Made by a program: the position numbers and the translations under genes. The notes beneath the pieces are model-generated. The model ran no database searches. It was not told where the DNA came from and worked only from the letters and a program-made list of their open reading frames with translations. A stretch of DNA of 64,000 nucleotides, taken from NCBI RefSeq assembly GCF_003752135.1, contig NZ_RJVK01000001.1, positions 620,001 to 684,000 on the forward strand, written 5' to 3'. Origin of the DNA: Caminibacter pacificus. GTDB taxonomy: Bacteria; Campylobacterota; Campylobacteria; Campylobacterales; Nautiliaceae. Below, one piece after another: positions 55,479 through 64,000 of this stretch (position 1 is the first letter of the stretch; each line of letters starts with the position of its first letter).

Positions 55479-56045
55479 TTAAGCTTTCAAATTCGACAAA
55501 ACCAAACTAAAAGCCACATCCACCCCGTTTTTACTTAAAATCTCTTTTGCTTCGTTTATCGTCATACCGGTAGTTACAACGTCATCGACCAAAACTACGC
55601 TTATGTTTTGTTTGCCTTTATATATAAAGTCTCTTGGGTTTTTGAGTCTGAATTCCAAGCTTTTACCGGCATATTTTACTTCGTTTTTTGCGTGTAGTGT
55701 TGAAAAAAGCGGTTTAAAGGCGGGTTTTAAGGCATTTGCTAAAATAGCGGTGTGAGAGAAACCTTTTTCGATTTTATCATCGATAGGAATTGCAAAAAAA
55801 TTTCTTTTTAACTCGAACTTTTTGGCAAAAACATTAAACGAATTCTTTGCAAGGATTTTATAAACGAAACTTCCGAATTTATGATACTTGTATTTTATAA
55901 AATCCTCAATAGCATAATAATCGTAAAAACTGACTATTCCGTCTTCTTCATAAAAAGAGGAAGTAAGGAATTTTTTTTGACAATTTTTACATATGATTTC
56001 AAAAGAAAAATCCCCGCATTTTATACAACTAAAAATCTCCCTCAT
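55479..56045 (-). CDS. ctsW: ComF/CtsW-type phosphoribosyltransferase-like competence protein
   Basis: A protein with an N-terminal zinc-ribbon-like cysteine pattern (CIKCG then CKNCQKKF) and a phosphoribosyltransferase fold with VVLVDDVVTTGMT. ComF-type proteins are required for DNA uptake during natural transformation; CtsW is the Campylobacter member beside gyrA. The ATG at 56045 is preferred because the Cys-rich ribbon should be N-terminal. An earlier in-frame ATG at 56081 lies inside the upstream gene without a ribosome site. Confidence 0.82.
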   Translation of the reverse strand: MREIFSCIKCGDFSFEIICKNCQKKFLTSSFYEEDGIVSFYDYYAIEDFIKYKYHKFGSFVYKILAKNSFNVFAKKFELKRNFFAIPIDDKIEKGFSHTAILANALKPAFKPLFSTLHAKNEVKYAGKSLEFRLKNPRDFIYKGKQNISVVLVDDVVTTGMTINEAKEILSKNGVDVAFSLVLSNLKA

Positions 56046-56247
56046 CCTTCGGTTTATATTTAAAAAGCAGATATAAAGCAATAGCGCTACCTACCGCAAA
56101 AATACCGGTGCCACTCCAAAAAAGCCCGTTATTTCCCGCAGCACTTCCGCCCATTATCATCCCAACTCCGAAAAACATCAAAAGCGCGGCCGTTACTCCG
56201 GCTTTTTCGGCAGGCGTTAATTTTCTGTCTTTATAATCTTCGCTCAT
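56029..56247 (-). CDS. Small two-helix membrane protein
   Basis: A 72-residue protein with two hydrophobic helices (about 14-34 and 42-64) and a charged C-terminal tail. No recognised motif. It is coupled to the upstream DUF3293-like gene by a one-base overlap and overlaps the ctsW start. Confidence 0.6.
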   Translation of the reverse strand: MSEDYKDRKLTPAEKAGVTAALLMFFGVGMIMGGSAAGNNGLFWSGTGIFAVGSAIALYLLFKYKPKDEGDF

Positions 56248-56783
56248 TACGCTCCTTTAAAATGAACTTCGTAATTATATTTTAAAATATCCTCTTTCGT
56301 TTCACATTTTGTAATAGTAATTTCACTTCCGCTGTTATAAAAAATAGAATCTTGGTCGAACATATTTGCAATTCTAATAGCCTCGTCCTTATCAATATCA
56401 TAAATTATAAAAGACTCTTCTTTATAATCGAAAAGCTCGCCGATACTTGTCATATATTCATATCCGAGCGTCTTAATTACACCCTCAAGCTCGGTATTTT
56501 TTATAAAATTCAAAAAATCGTTAAGAATCAAATTTTTCGGATTATGAGCCGTAATTATTGCAAAAGGCCTTTGTAATACGCTTTTTTTGCTCGGAATAAA
56601 TTGAAAGCTTATCCACTCTCTACCCCAAGGATTATTTATCAAAAATTTCGTATATCTTAGATAGTCTTTGTATTTTTTCTTAAAATCGACAACAACCTCA
56701 TCGTCAATCATCAAAGCGTCTTCCGCTTCATCATAAATACATCTGCCTTTATAATCCCCTATTCCGATTACGTTAAACTTCAT
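56247..56783 (-). CDS. DUF3293-like protein
   Basis: A 178-residue soluble protein. The segment FAIITAHNPKN, a downstream KEESFIIYDID block and the ANMFDQDSIFYN stretch resemble DUF3293, a family without known function. The match is by eye and moderate. It starts the short operon leading to ctsW and gyrA's downstream neighbours, and diverges from the 148-residue lipoprotein gene. Confidence 0.6.
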   Translation of the reverse strand: MKFNVIGIGDYKGRCIYDEAEDALMIDDEVVVDFKKKYKDYLRYTKFLINNPWGREWISFQFIPSKKSVLQRPFAIITAHNPKNLILNDFLNFIKNTELEGVIKTLGYEYMTSIGELFDYKEESFIIYDIDKDEAIRIANMFDQDSIFYNSGSEITITKCETKEDILKYNYEVHFKGA

Positions 56784-56797
56784 CTTTTACCTTTATT

Positions 56798-56806
56798 TGA
56801 TATAAT
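56798..56806 (+). promoter_or_regulatory. Extended -10 promoter of the 148-residue lipoprotein
   Basis: TGATATAAT, 19 bases before the ATG, with AAAAAGGG as ribosome site. Confidence 0.6.
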
Positions 56807-56825
56807 TACTTAAAAAAGGGCTTTA

Positions 56826-57272
56826 ATGAAAAAATTCGCATTTTTACTTTTGCCGTTTATGGTATTACTTACCGCTTGTAGTATAAAAACGGCTTTTAAA
56901 CAAGACCCGCTTTACGAAAAAACCCTACGCTACACACAGCGCGGACAAATTTTAAATTCATTGGAAACAAAAGCGTTAATCGACGTCGTATATCTAAATC
57001 CATTATACCAAGATAAGTTCAAAAATCCAACATTTTTAGTAGGTGTATATAACAATTTCGACAACACATTAAACAACGACGAATTCAATTTGACTATCAA
57101 CGGAGAAAAACCTTCGAAAATCTCTCAAAATATCCCTAAATTCGTACTATATAAACATTTTCCTTTTTATAACAGCTGGATGAAATATTATTTAGTAGAG
57201 ACAAATACGTCGGCACCTTTTAAAATCGAATACGACTCAAAACATTGGGGAGACGTAAACTTTACTTTTTAG
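56826..57272 (+). CDS. Small lipoprotein, unknown function
   Basis: A 148-residue exported lipoprotein with lipobox LLTAC and a mature part rich in Asn, Phe and Tyr, likely beta-structured. No recognised family. It is single-gene, with its own promoter, and its 3' end overlaps the convergent lytic transglycosylase gene by eleven bases. Confidence 0.7.
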   Translation: MKKFAFLLLPFMVLLTACSIKTAFKQDPLYEKTLRYTQRGQILNSLETKALIDVVYLNPLYQDKFKNPTFLVGVYNNFDNTLNNDEFNLTINGEKPSKISQNIPKFVLYKHFPFYNSWMKYYLVETNTSAPFKIEYDSKHWGDVNFTF

Positions 57273-58761
57273 TCTTCCCTAAAAGCTCGTGAAGAGTTAC
57301 GTTTTTTTCTCCGAAAATATAAGAATAAATCACATAATTAGCCAATACTTTTTTCCCGTATTCCCTACTTTCGTCAAAAAGTACCTTTTCCATACTTAAA
57401 AACGGCTCGTATTTACCTTTGTATTTAAATACCGGAATTACTCTTCTTTTTACAAATCCGATTCCTCCGTTATACGCATAAGCTACCATTAAAGGATTAT
57501 GGAGCTTTGAAAACAGCCATTTGAGATGTTTTACTCCAAGACGTACGTTTTGATTATAATCGAACTGCCCAAAAACGTCACCTTTCATCGCTCTTACCAA
57601 AAACGGCATTATCTGCATCGTTCCAAGAGCATAACTACTGCTAACGCTTGCCGGAATAAATCTACTCTCTTGTCTTGCGATAGCATAAACGAACGCTTGA
57701 AAACTTTTGTTTTGGTCACTATACATTTTAGGTGTTATGAAATAATTGACTCTAAAATGATGAGCTTTATCAAGCACCAACGCTTTTAAAGCTTCGCTTT
57801 TTTGACTATCAAGCTCTTTTGCGAATTTATACAAATCTCTTCTTTTTCTAAACTCATCCCAAAACTTCAAAACGTCCCAAGGATCGGTTTGGATGTATTT
57901 TGGATTTTTTATCGTATCATAAACTACTTTGTGCCTTATATCAAAAGGAATGTTTTTCTCTTCGTGAGCATATAAGGTATAAAAATCGACTCTGGGGTTA
58001 TTCAAAAGTTTATCTAAATATTTATCTTTTTTAGTTAGACGCCAAAGCCAAAAAAAGTGTTTGCTTTTTTTCTTCTCTACGGATTTCAAAATCTTAACAG
58101 CTCTTTTTTCATCTCCCAAACTCAAAGCGTTAATAAAAAGCCACCATTTGGTTTTGTCACAGAAACGTTTATACGGAATTTTGTTTAGAGAAATTTGAAT
58201 TTTCGGCAAATCGTGCTTTACTGCACTTTTTACGAAAAGATGAAAATATTTATCGTAAAAAGGTGAAAAATCGTTTATTTCTTGGTCAATTACTTTATTT
58301 GGATAATTCAAAATAAAATAATACCCTAAGTCTCTATTTTTAAAAATTTTAGAATAGTTATGATTCAAAAAAGCCCAAACCGCTTCTTTTTCTTTTCCCT
58401 CAGGCAACTTCGAATATAGATAACTCAAATCCTCAGGAGAGAGTTTTGCCATACTGCTTAGCCAAAGCCCGTTATCTAAAATACAAGCGATATTAATATT
58501 TTTTATATCATTTATCGAAGGATTGACACATTGATACATAGGTTTGAAAAAGTCGAATTTAGAAAGAATTTTTAGGTGTTTCATTCTTTTTTTGTATAAA
58601 GCGTGATAAGCTTTAAAAGCAAGCGAGGAGCTGTTCGTCTCTTTCATAAACTCTGTTAAATAAAAGTCCCTGACATAACTTTTTGGTTTTACGAGAAGAT
58701 TTGTTAGATTAACATCGTAAGCCAAAAGAAAAAGAGGGATTAAAAATAATAACTTTTTCAT
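57262..58761 (-). CDS. slt: Soluble lytic murein transglycosylase
   Basis: A 499-residue periplasmic enzyme that cleaves peptidoglycan strands to 1,6-anhydro products. It has an N-terminal signal segment, a long helical ring domain (about 20-345) and a C-terminal catalytic domain. The catalytic glutamate is in ARQESRF, followed by SSYALGTMQIMP and AYNGGIGFV. In Campylobacter I recall the same order gltX-yggT-slt. Confidence 0.9.
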   Translation of the reverse strand: MKKLLFLIPLFLLAYDVNLTNLLVKPKSYVRDFYLTEFMKETNSSSLAFKAYHALYKKRMKHLKILSKFDFFKPMYQCVNPSINDIKNINIACILDNGLWLSSMAKLSPEDLSYLYSKLPEGKEKEAVWAFLNHNYSKIFKNRDLGYYFILNYPNKVIDQEINDFSPFYDKYFHLFVKSAVKHDLPKIQISLNKIPYKRFCDKTKWWLFINALSLGDEKRAVKILKSVEKKKSKHFFWLWRLTKKDKYLDKLLNNPRVDFYTLYAHEEKNIPFDIRHKVVYDTIKNPKYIQTDPWDVLKFWDEFRKRRDLYKFAKELDSQKSEALKALVLDKAHHFRVNYFITPKMYSDQNKSFQAFVYAIARQESRFIPASVSSSYALGTMQIMPFLVRAMKGDVFGQFDYNQNVRLGVKHLKWLFSKLHNPLMVAYAYNGGIGFVKRRVIPVFKYKGKYEPFLSMEKVLFDESREYGKKVLANYVIYSYIFGEKNVTLHELLGKTKK

Positions 58762-59039
58762 TAATAAAGCGACGCTATTATGTTATTTATTAAAATTTGT
58801 AAAAATTGAAGAGCCAAAATCAAAATAATAGGCGCAATATCAAATCCCCCGAACGTAGTAGGTATATAGCGTCTGATAAACGCATACACAGGCTCCGTTA
58901 CCGAATATAAAAACCTAACGATAGGATTAAACGGATTCGGCTGTACCCATGTAATCAATGCAGCGATTATCACAACCCAAATGTAAATGCCAATCACCAC
59001 GTTTATAAATTGTAAAATGCTTATAAGTATCGTATTCAT
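58761..59039 (-). CDS. YggT-family membrane protein
   Basis: A 92-residue protein with two membrane helices and the family segment WVQPNPFNPIVRFLYSVTEP. YggT proteins are linked to membrane or cell-division processes and osmotic adaptation, with no firm biochemical role. It lies between gltX and slt and touches both closely. Confidence 0.85.
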   Translation of the reverse strand: MNTILISILQFINVVIGIYIWVVIIAALITWVQPNPFNPIVRFLYSVTEPVYAFIRRYIPTTFGGFDIAPIILILALQFLQILINNIIASLY

Positions 59040-59048
59040 ATCTCCCCT

Positions 59049-60350
59049 CTATCTTGTTTTTATCACTTCTTTTAAATACGGTTTCATTGCGGAATACAAA
59101 TCTTTTATCTCCGCTCCGTGTTTTTGGTTTATTAAAAGTTCTCTTAAAGGCATAAACAGATTTTTACCTTTAAGCCCCGTATTTTTCATAAGACGTTTTT
59201 TAAATTCGTCATAATTTTCTTCGAGCTCACCTTTTAAAATCTCTTCTTTTAAAATTTCTCTTTGCTCTTTAAATTCATCGTCTTCGGCCGGTTTGAATAT
59301 TTTATCAAATTTTTCTTTTATCTCTTTTAGAGTATCGCTTTCGTCTCTGAAAATTTCCAAAAGTTTTTCATAAGAAGGATGAGCTCCGATAATTTTATGA
59401 AGTTCTTTTAATCTTTTCATATGTTCTTTATTTAAGAATTTTAGTTTTTCAATATCGAATTTAGCAGGTGAGCGTGAAATTTTCGTTAAATCGAAAAATT
59501 CTATCGCCTCTTCGAGTGTAAAAACTTCACGTTCAAAACTATTCCCAAGTAAAATCAAATAATTCGCTATAGCTTCAGGTAAATACCCTTCTTCCAAAAG
59601 CCATTTTACAGATGCGTGATTTTCTCTTTTTGAAAGTTTTTTACCCTCTTCATTTAAAATTATAGGCAGATGAGCATATTTGATTTCTTTATCATAACCT
59701 AAAGAATTTCTTATGTGGATTTGTTTTGGGGTATTGCTTAGATGATCTTCTCCGCGAATAACCAAAGAGATATCATAAAGCATATCGTCAATAGCACACG
59801 CAAAATTGTATGTAGGAGTATAATCTCCTCTTAAAATCACAAAACTATCGACTTCAAAAGGGGTAAATTTCATATCGCCTTTTATCAGGTCTTTAAATTC
59901 AATATCATTTTCAGGTTTTTTAATCCTAATAACAAACGGCTTTTTTTTCTTCATAAGCTCTTCTACCTGAGCTTTTGTCAGATTTTCACACTTTCCACTA
60001 TATCTGTAAGGTCTTTTTTCAAGTTTGGCTTTTTCTCTTTGAAAATTAAGCTCTTCTTCATCACAAAAACAGACAAAAGCTTTTTTGTTTTCAAGAAGTC
60101 TTTTTGCCATTTGCTGATGAATATGAAAGTTTGAGGATTGATAAACGACTTGGTCGTATTTGATTCCGAAAAGATTTAAAATATCAAGAATTTCTTTATC
60201 TTTACCTTCTATATTTCTCTCTTTGTCCGTATCTTCTATTCTGATTAAAAGTTTTTCGCCTTTTTGTCTGGCGACTATGTAGTTAAATATGGCAACTCTT
60301 AGATTCCCTACGTGCATATCACCCGTAGGAGAGGGAGCGAATCTTAGCAT
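59049..60350 (-). CDS. gltX: Glutamyl-tRNA synthetase
   Basis: A 433-residue class I synthetase. The HIGH-like motif is in PSPTGDMHVGNLR and the KMSKS-like motif is KLSKRENHASV. Campylobacterota usually carry two GltX proteins, one of which charges tRNA-Gln for later amidation by GatCAB, whose B subunit is also in this window (36398-37825). Which of the two this is cannot be settled by eye. The operon continues to yggT and slt. Confidence 0.94.
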   Translation of the reverse strand: MLRFAPSPTGDMHVGNLRVAIFNYIVARQKGEKLLIRIEDTDKERNIEGKDKEILDILNLFGIKYDQVVYQSSNFHIHQQMAKRLLENKKAFVCFCDEEELNFQREKAKLEKRPYRYSGKCENLTKAQVEELMKKKKPFVIRIKKPENDIEFKDLIKGDMKFTPFEVDSFVILRGDYTPTYNFACAIDDMLYDISLVIRGEDHLSNTPKQIHIRNSLGYDKEIKYAHLPIILNEEGKKLSKRENHASVKWLLEEGYLPEAIANYLILLGNSFEREVFTLEEAIEFFDLTKISRSPAKFDIEKLKFLNKEHMKRLKELHKIIGAHPSYEKLLEIFRDESDTLKEIKEKFDKIFKPAEDDEFKEQREILKEEILKGELEENYDEFKKRLMKNTGLKGKNLFMPLRELLINQKHGAEIKDLYSAMKPYLKEVIKTR

Positions 60351-60358
60351 ATTTCTCC

Positions 60359-61804
60359 TTAAATATGGATTTTTTTACTTGCATCGAGAATTTGTTCCAA
60401 TAATTTTTCTTCTTTTGCAGTTTCGACAAATTTCTCGAATTCTTCGAATAGAAGTTTAGCATATTTTTCAAGCTCTACAAGTTTATCGTAATACCAATCT
60501 TCATTTTCTCTTGTCACTCCCTCTTTTTTCACTCTAAGCAACACTTCATGTCCGATATTATGTATTTCTTCATGGTATTTTTTAAACCTACTATAATATT
60601 TTGTTTTGATAAGTATTTCTTTTATTTCTGGTACTTCAAGCCATTTTCCAAGCATACAGTTTTCGGCGTTTATATCAAGCAAGAAATCTTCGACATGTTC
60701 TCTTGTTACGGACGAATAGACGTTTGATTTGTAAATAATATGATGAAGTTTGAAAGTAATAAAAATAAGTTTTAAAGTATTAATATCCGAAATATTACTT
60801 ACATCTAAAAGTTCTTTTTGCAAGATATTAAGTAGATTTTCGAAATTTTCAAGTGTTTTATAAGATTTTTCACTGATTTGCACGACTTTTGAAGTATTAT
60901 CGCTGATATTCATAAATTGTTGTTGAAGAGTTTGAATCGTAATAGCTATTTCATTGGTAGCTTTTTGAGTTTTTTCGGCAAGTTCTCTTACGTTATCGGC
61001 AACTACCGCAAACCCTCTTCCGTGTTCTCCCGCTCTTGCGGCTTCGATTGCGGCATTTAGAGCCAAAAGATTCGTTTGGTCGGCAATATCTTTAATAAGC
61101 TCAACGATATCCGAAATTGAACTAATCTGACTAGCCATTTGTTCTATTTCGCTGGAAGTTTCCATTACTTTTTGACTTAATTCCTCAAAATCGTTTTTAC
61201 TCTCTTGCATAATATAATATGTCTCATCTGCCTGTTTTGAAGAATTTTTAACTTTCAAAGCAATTTCTTTAAAAGAGTCGTCGATTTTATAAATGGACTC
61301 ACCCACTCTTCTTAAATTTTCAGGAACTCCACCATCTATTTGGGTAAATCTTTTACCCAAATTCGCAATTAATTCAACTTTTTTGGAAATTTTAAGAGAT
61401 TCGATAGCTTTTTCGAATTCATAAGCCACGTTTCTAAATTCTCCGTGAAGTCCGCTTGGGAGAATATATCTGTAATCTTTACCCTCTATAATCGCTTTAA
61501 TGGTATTTTGCGATTCTCTAAGCAAATCTTCGATTTGGTCAAGCATTTCGTTAATATGCCATCCGATTTTTTCCTCTTTGGTTTTATCGTCATCCAAAAT
61601 TATTCTGTGATAAATTTCTCCGTTATATGCTTTTTCAACTACATTTTGTATTTTATCAAGCGTATTTTCGTTTTTTACTTCTTTTTTTGGCCACCATACG
61701 AATACAAGAGGTAGTAATGCTCCGATTGCACCTATATACTCTCCTTTAAATACCAAATATGAGGCAACTATCACTAAAATTGCGGTTATAACTACTCTGT
61801 TCAT
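60359..61804 (-). CDS. Chemoreceptor with C-terminal zinc-binding (CZB) domain
   Basis: A 481-residue methyl-accepting chemotaxis-type protein. Two short N-terminal membrane helices enclose almost no periplasmic loop. The signalling hairpin contains [19 protein letters not shown]. The C-terminal CZB-like domain has NCMLGKWL and YHEEIH, which provide the Cys and the HxxxH pair expected to bind zinc; the HxxC histidine is replaced by Ala. With no external sensor domain, input probably comes from the adjacent PAS protein (a CetA/CetB-like split energy-taxis receptor) and from the CZB domain. Confidence 0.87.
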   Translation of the reverse strand: MNRVVITAILVIVASYLVFKGEYIGAIGALLPLVFVWWPKKEVKNENTLDKIQNVVEKAYNGEIYHRIILDDDKTKEEKIGWHINEMLDQIEDLLRESQNTIKAIIEGKDYRYILPSGLHGEFRNVAYEFEKAIESLKISKKVELIANLGKRFTQIDGGVPENLRRVGESIYKIDDSFKEIALKVKNSSKQADETYYIMQESKNDFEELSQKVMETSSEIEQMASQISSISDIVELIKDIADQTNLLALNAAIEAARAGEHGRGFAVVADNVRELAEKTQKATNEIAITIQTLQQQFMNISDNTSKVVQISEKSYKTLENFENLLNILQKELLDVSNISDINTLKLIFITFKLHHIIYKSNVYSSVTREHVEDFLLDINAENCMLGKWLEVPEIKEILIKTKYYSRFKKYHEEIHNIGHEVLLRVKKEGVTRENEDWYYDKLVELEKYAKLLFEEFEKFVETAKEEKLLEQILDASKKIHI

Positions 61805-61806
61805 TT

Positions 61807-62388
61807 TTATCCCTTTTGTAAATCAAAAACTAATTTTTGATATTTATCGATTACATTTTCGTCGTTTGCGTTAAGAAGTTTTTTTAGAAGTTCGTAGCTT
61901 GCACTAATTCCGCCCGTTTTTTCAGCTTCTACAAGCTGTCTGTAAATATCGCTCATAACTTCAATTGCTTTTCTTGGAGGTTTTTTTCTAAAAGAAGTAT
62001 AACTCACTATATTTCCGTTCAAATCCAAATCCGGCGTAATATAAGCAAAAACCCAATAAAAACCACCGTCTTTTCTTAGATTTTTTACAAATCCGAAAAA
62101 TTCTTGTTTGTTTTGTATCAAATCCCAAAGAATCTTAAAGGCGATTTTCGGCATATCGGGATGACGAATAATATTATGGTTCGCACCGATAAGCTCGAAC
62201 CTACTCCATCCCGCCATCTCTACAAAAATGCGATTACAATAAATAATATACCCTTTGGTATCGGTTTTAGAGACGATAAAGTCGTTATCACTCAAAACTT
62301 TTTCTTTATTTATTAATTTCTTAGGAGCGTCAAGCTTCGAAAGCCTTTTTCCCGCTTTTAGTTTTTCAGCAATTTTTTGCTCATTCAT
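61807..62388 (-). CDS. PAS-domain protein paired with the chemoreceptor (CetB-like)
   Basis: A 193-residue soluble protein. The PAS domain (about 35-140) has the Aer-type signature [15 protein letters not shown] and NIIRHPDMP. Such PAS domains bind FAD and report redox state. A helical segment follows (about 145-193). It precedes the chemoreceptor gene by two bases, as cetB does with cetA in Campylobacter. The FAD link is inference from family. Confidence 0.85.
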   Translation of the reverse strand: MNEQKIAEKLKAGKRLSKLDAPKKLINKEKVLSDNDFIVSKTDTKGYIIYCNRIFVEMAGWSRFELIGANHNIIRHPDMPKIAFKILWDLIQNKQEFFGFVKNLRKDGGFYWVFAYITPDLDLNGNIVSYTSFRKKPPRKAIEVMSDIYRQLVEAEKTGGISASYELLKKLLNANDENVIDKYQKLVFDLQKG

Positions 62389-62400
62389 CCTTTATTCCTT

Positions 62401-62775
62401 TTACATCGGTTTGAATACACTCAAATACACCATGAACATAAACACCAAATAACTTAACCAAAACATAATTTCAAGAGCTTTTGAAGATATAGTTTTTTTC
62501 TTAAATACTACAAAAGCCAAAACCAAGTTTTCAATCATTAACAAAATGTCAAAACTTAGCTTTACATGAAGCCAAATACCAACTTTAGCAACATTCGGAT
62601 TTAAAAGCATCATTTTCGTTCCCACACCTAAAACCGCAACCATAAAAAAAAGTGACAATAACGTAAAGATAACTTTGTCTTTAGTGTCGTTTTGAATTGA
62701 TTTAATCAGCAAAAGCAAAAAAACCACCCAACTAATAACAAACAACAAATGCATACCAAACAAACCGAAATACAT
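62401..62775 (-). CDS. Four-helix membrane protein, unknown
   Basis: A 124-residue protein with four hydrophobic helices and short loops, including a conserved-looking WLHVKLSFD segment with a histidine that could bind haem or metal. The shape resembles small SirB/CopD-like cytochrome-associated proteins, but no diagnostic motif is present. It is the first gene of the PAS-chemoreceptor unit and lies 50 bases downstream of a palindrome. An AAAGGAG site precedes the ATG. Confidence 0.65.
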   Translation of the reverse strand: MYFGLFGMHLLFVISWVVFLLLLIKSIQNDTKDKVIFTLLSLFFMVAVLGVGTKMMLLNPNVAKVGIWLHVKLSFDILLMIENLVLAFVVFKKKTISSKALEIMFWLSYLVFMFMVYLSVFKPM

Positions 62776-62827
62776 ACCTACTCCTTTAATTACGTTTTTA
62801 ATATCGTCAAATTAATGTAAAATTAAA

Positions 62828-62873
62828 GTTAAATATCTGTATTTAACCCCATTAAAGTGCCGTTAAAGTGCCG
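62828..62873. promoter_or_regulatory. Palindrome followed by tandem 11-bp repeats
   Basis: A perfect inverted repeat GTTAAATA-TCTG-TATTTAAC (62828-62847) is followed by two exact head-to-tail copies of TTAAAGTGCCG (62852-62862 and 62863-62873). It lies in the 198-base gap between clpB and the 62401-62775 gene. The form is that of a regulator-binding cluster. No regulator is known. Confidence 0.55.
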
Positions 62874-62954
62874 AAGGTTAAAAATTTTACCATAAAATGA
62901 ACAAAAATTCATAAGAAAATTTTACTATAAGTGTCTGATACTATAAATTAATAA

Positions 62955-62991
62955 CAAAAAAAGAAGCAAGGGATTATTTAGGGTCCCTTGC
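62955..62991 (-). terminator. Rho-independent terminator of clpB, overlapping its stop codon
   Basis: On the minus strand an 8-bp stem (GCAAGGGA with TCCCTTGC, 62984-62991 and 62966-62973) is formed from the last clpB codons and the bases just after its stop, followed by an A-run on the plus strand that gives a U tract in the RNA. The stop codon (62974-62976) lies in the hairpin loop. Confidence 0.8.
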
Positions 62992-64000
62992 AACTTCAAC
63001 TCCGTTTACTTTTACGATAATGTTATTTTCATCTACGTCGAATTCGACTTTATCGCCTTCTTTTACTTTACCTTCAAGGATAAGTTCCGCTAATTTATCT
63101 TCCACCACTTCAGCAAGCGCTCTTTTTAGAGGTCTTGCACCGAATACCGGATCAAATCCGACTTCCGCGATAAAATCTTTCGCTCTATCAGTAAGTTCAA
63201 GATCGATATCTCTTTCAGCAAGTCTGCTTTTAATTTTTCTAAGCAAGATATCGACAATTTGTTTAACTTGCTCTTTTCCAAGCGGATTAAATACCACCAC
63301 TTCATCAAGTCTGTTTAAGAATTCCGGTTTCATTCTTCTTTTTAGCTCAGCCCAAACCGCTTCTTTTCTTGCGTTAGGGTCTTTGATTTCCATAATAATA
63401 TCGCTTGCAATATTACTTGTTAAGATAATAATTGTGTTTTTAAAGTCAACAGTCACACCTTTATTATCTGTAAGTCTACCGTCATCAAGTACTTGCAATA
63501 GGATGTTAAATACATCCGGATGTGCTTTTTCTATTTCGTCGAATAGAATTACGCTATACGGTTTTCTTCTAACGGCTTCGGTTAATTGTCCTCCTTCTTC
63601 ATATCCTACATATCCAGGCGCCGCACCGATAAGTTTTGATACGCTTATTTTATCCATATATTCTGACATATCGAATCTGATAAGCGCTTTTTCATCGTCA
63701 AACAAGAATCTCGCCAATGTTTTAGCGGTTTCTGTTTTACCAACCCCTGTCGGTCCTAAGAACATAAAACTACCGATTGGTCTGTTCGGATCTCCAAGTC
63801 CGGCTTTATTTCTTTTAATAGCTCTTGCGACCGCCGCAACAGCTTCGTCTTGTCCGACAACCCATTTTTTAAGTTCGTCTTCGATGTGTAAGATTTTTTC
63901 GAGTTCGCTTTGTAACATTTTATTAACAGGAATACCTGTCCATTTACTTACAACATCGGCAACCGCTTCTTCATCAACCGCATTTTTAAGAAGCGTACCT
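62974..64000 (-). CDS. clpB: ClpB disaggregase, C-terminal part (cut by window edge)
   Basis: The last 341 codons of ClpB, a ring AAA+ chaperone that rescues aggregated proteins with DnaK. The reading continues to position 64000 through [10 protein letters not shown], which joins the coiled-coil middle region to the second nucleotide-binding domain. Walker A is [12 protein letters not shown], Walker B is [14 protein letters not shown], and sensor 1 is IIILTSN. The C-terminal D2-small domain ([13 protein letters not shown] to VARDPK) is complete. The start is outside the window. Confidence 0.96.
   Translation of the reverse strand, partial: GTLLKNAVDEEAVADVVSKWTGIPVNKMLQSELEKILHIEDELKKWVVGQDEAVAAVARAIKRNKAGLGDPNRPIGSFMFLGPTGVGKTETAKTLARFLFDDEKALIRFDMSEYMDKISVSKLIGAAPGYVGYEEGGQLTEAVRRKPYSVILFDEIEKAHPDVFNILLQVLDDGRLTDNKGVTVDFKNTIIILTSNIASDIIMEIKDPNARKEAVWAELKRRMKPEFLNRLDEVVVFNPLGKEQVKQIVDILLRKIKSRLAERDIDLELTDRAKDFIAEVGFDPVFGARPLKRALAEVVEDKLAELILEGKVKEGDKVEFDVDENNIIVKVNGVEVARDPK

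Noticed and set aside
1-64000. CRISPR arrays, rRNA genes, insertion sequences, prophage genes
   Set aside because: No regularly spaced repeats, transposase motifs, integrase or phage structural genes were seen. Only one tRNA was found.

Overview
The window is a compact, AT-rich bacterial chromosome segment with short intergenic gaps and many overlapping start/stop codons. Gene content and gene order point to the Campylobacterota, most likely a thermophilic member of the Nautiliales (Nautilia, Caminibacter or Lebetimonas type). The main evidence is a complete reverse gyrase (5841-9062), a short hybrid-cluster protein (10530-11954), and two blocks whose order I recall from Campylobacter: asd-flgR-flgQ-flgP-gyrA-ctsW (49853-56045) and gltX-yggT-slt (57262-60350). 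The genus is inference; no rRNA gene is present.

Layout. 1-5866: end of proS, an S4-domain gene, argG, a VWA/OmpA lipoprotein, a lone receiver protein, a rhodanese-like gene behind a consensus promoter, a phosphoribosyltransferase and a fatty acid hydroxylase-like protein. 5841-12412: reverse gyrase, a CLC chloride transporter, Hcp and a hemerythrin. 12409-17581: a minus-strand operon of MoxR ATPase, DUF58 protein, transglutaminase, Crp-like regulator and a KamA-type radical SAM enzyme. 17885-21788: rlmI, sixA, an unknown gene and a UbiD-type decarboxylase. 21835-30074: a GGDEF/EAL protein, a repeat-built peptidoglycan-binding lipoprotein, an SF1 helicase, comEC and dnaB. 30357-39523: tlyA, ispG, gpsA, a frameshifted potassium channel locus, gatB, ilvA and a CoA-binding protein.

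39616-43096: HU, tRNA-Leu(CAA), and an extremely AT-rich SIR2/HerA pair ending 3 bases after the tRNA. This pair is the one clear accessory island and matches the SIR2-HerA anti-phage family. 43097-49853: CorA-type transporter, asparagine synthetase, membrane proteins, and an unknown protein (46384-47454) with an internal ~120-residue duplication behind a near-consensus promoter. 49853-58761: asd, flagellar regulator and basal-disk genes, gyrA, ctsW, small envelope proteins and slt. 58761-64000: yggT, gltX, an MCP with a C-terminal zinc-binding domain paired with a PAS protein, a membrane protein, and the 3' part of clpB.

Themes that recur are adaptation to heat (reverse gyrase, ClpB), nitrogen-oxide and oxygen handling (Hcp, hemerythrin), flagellar motility with energy taxis, and natural competence (ComEC, CtsW). 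Many promoters share an extended -10 of the form TGnTATAAT with no clear -35. A few (4454-4482, 39894-39922, 47497-47526) have both boxes near consensus. TTG starts are common. The observations I consider least explained are the duplicated protein at 46384, the repeat lipoprotein at 24443, the palindrome plus tandem-repeat cluster at 62828-62873, and the potassium channel frameshift near 35353.
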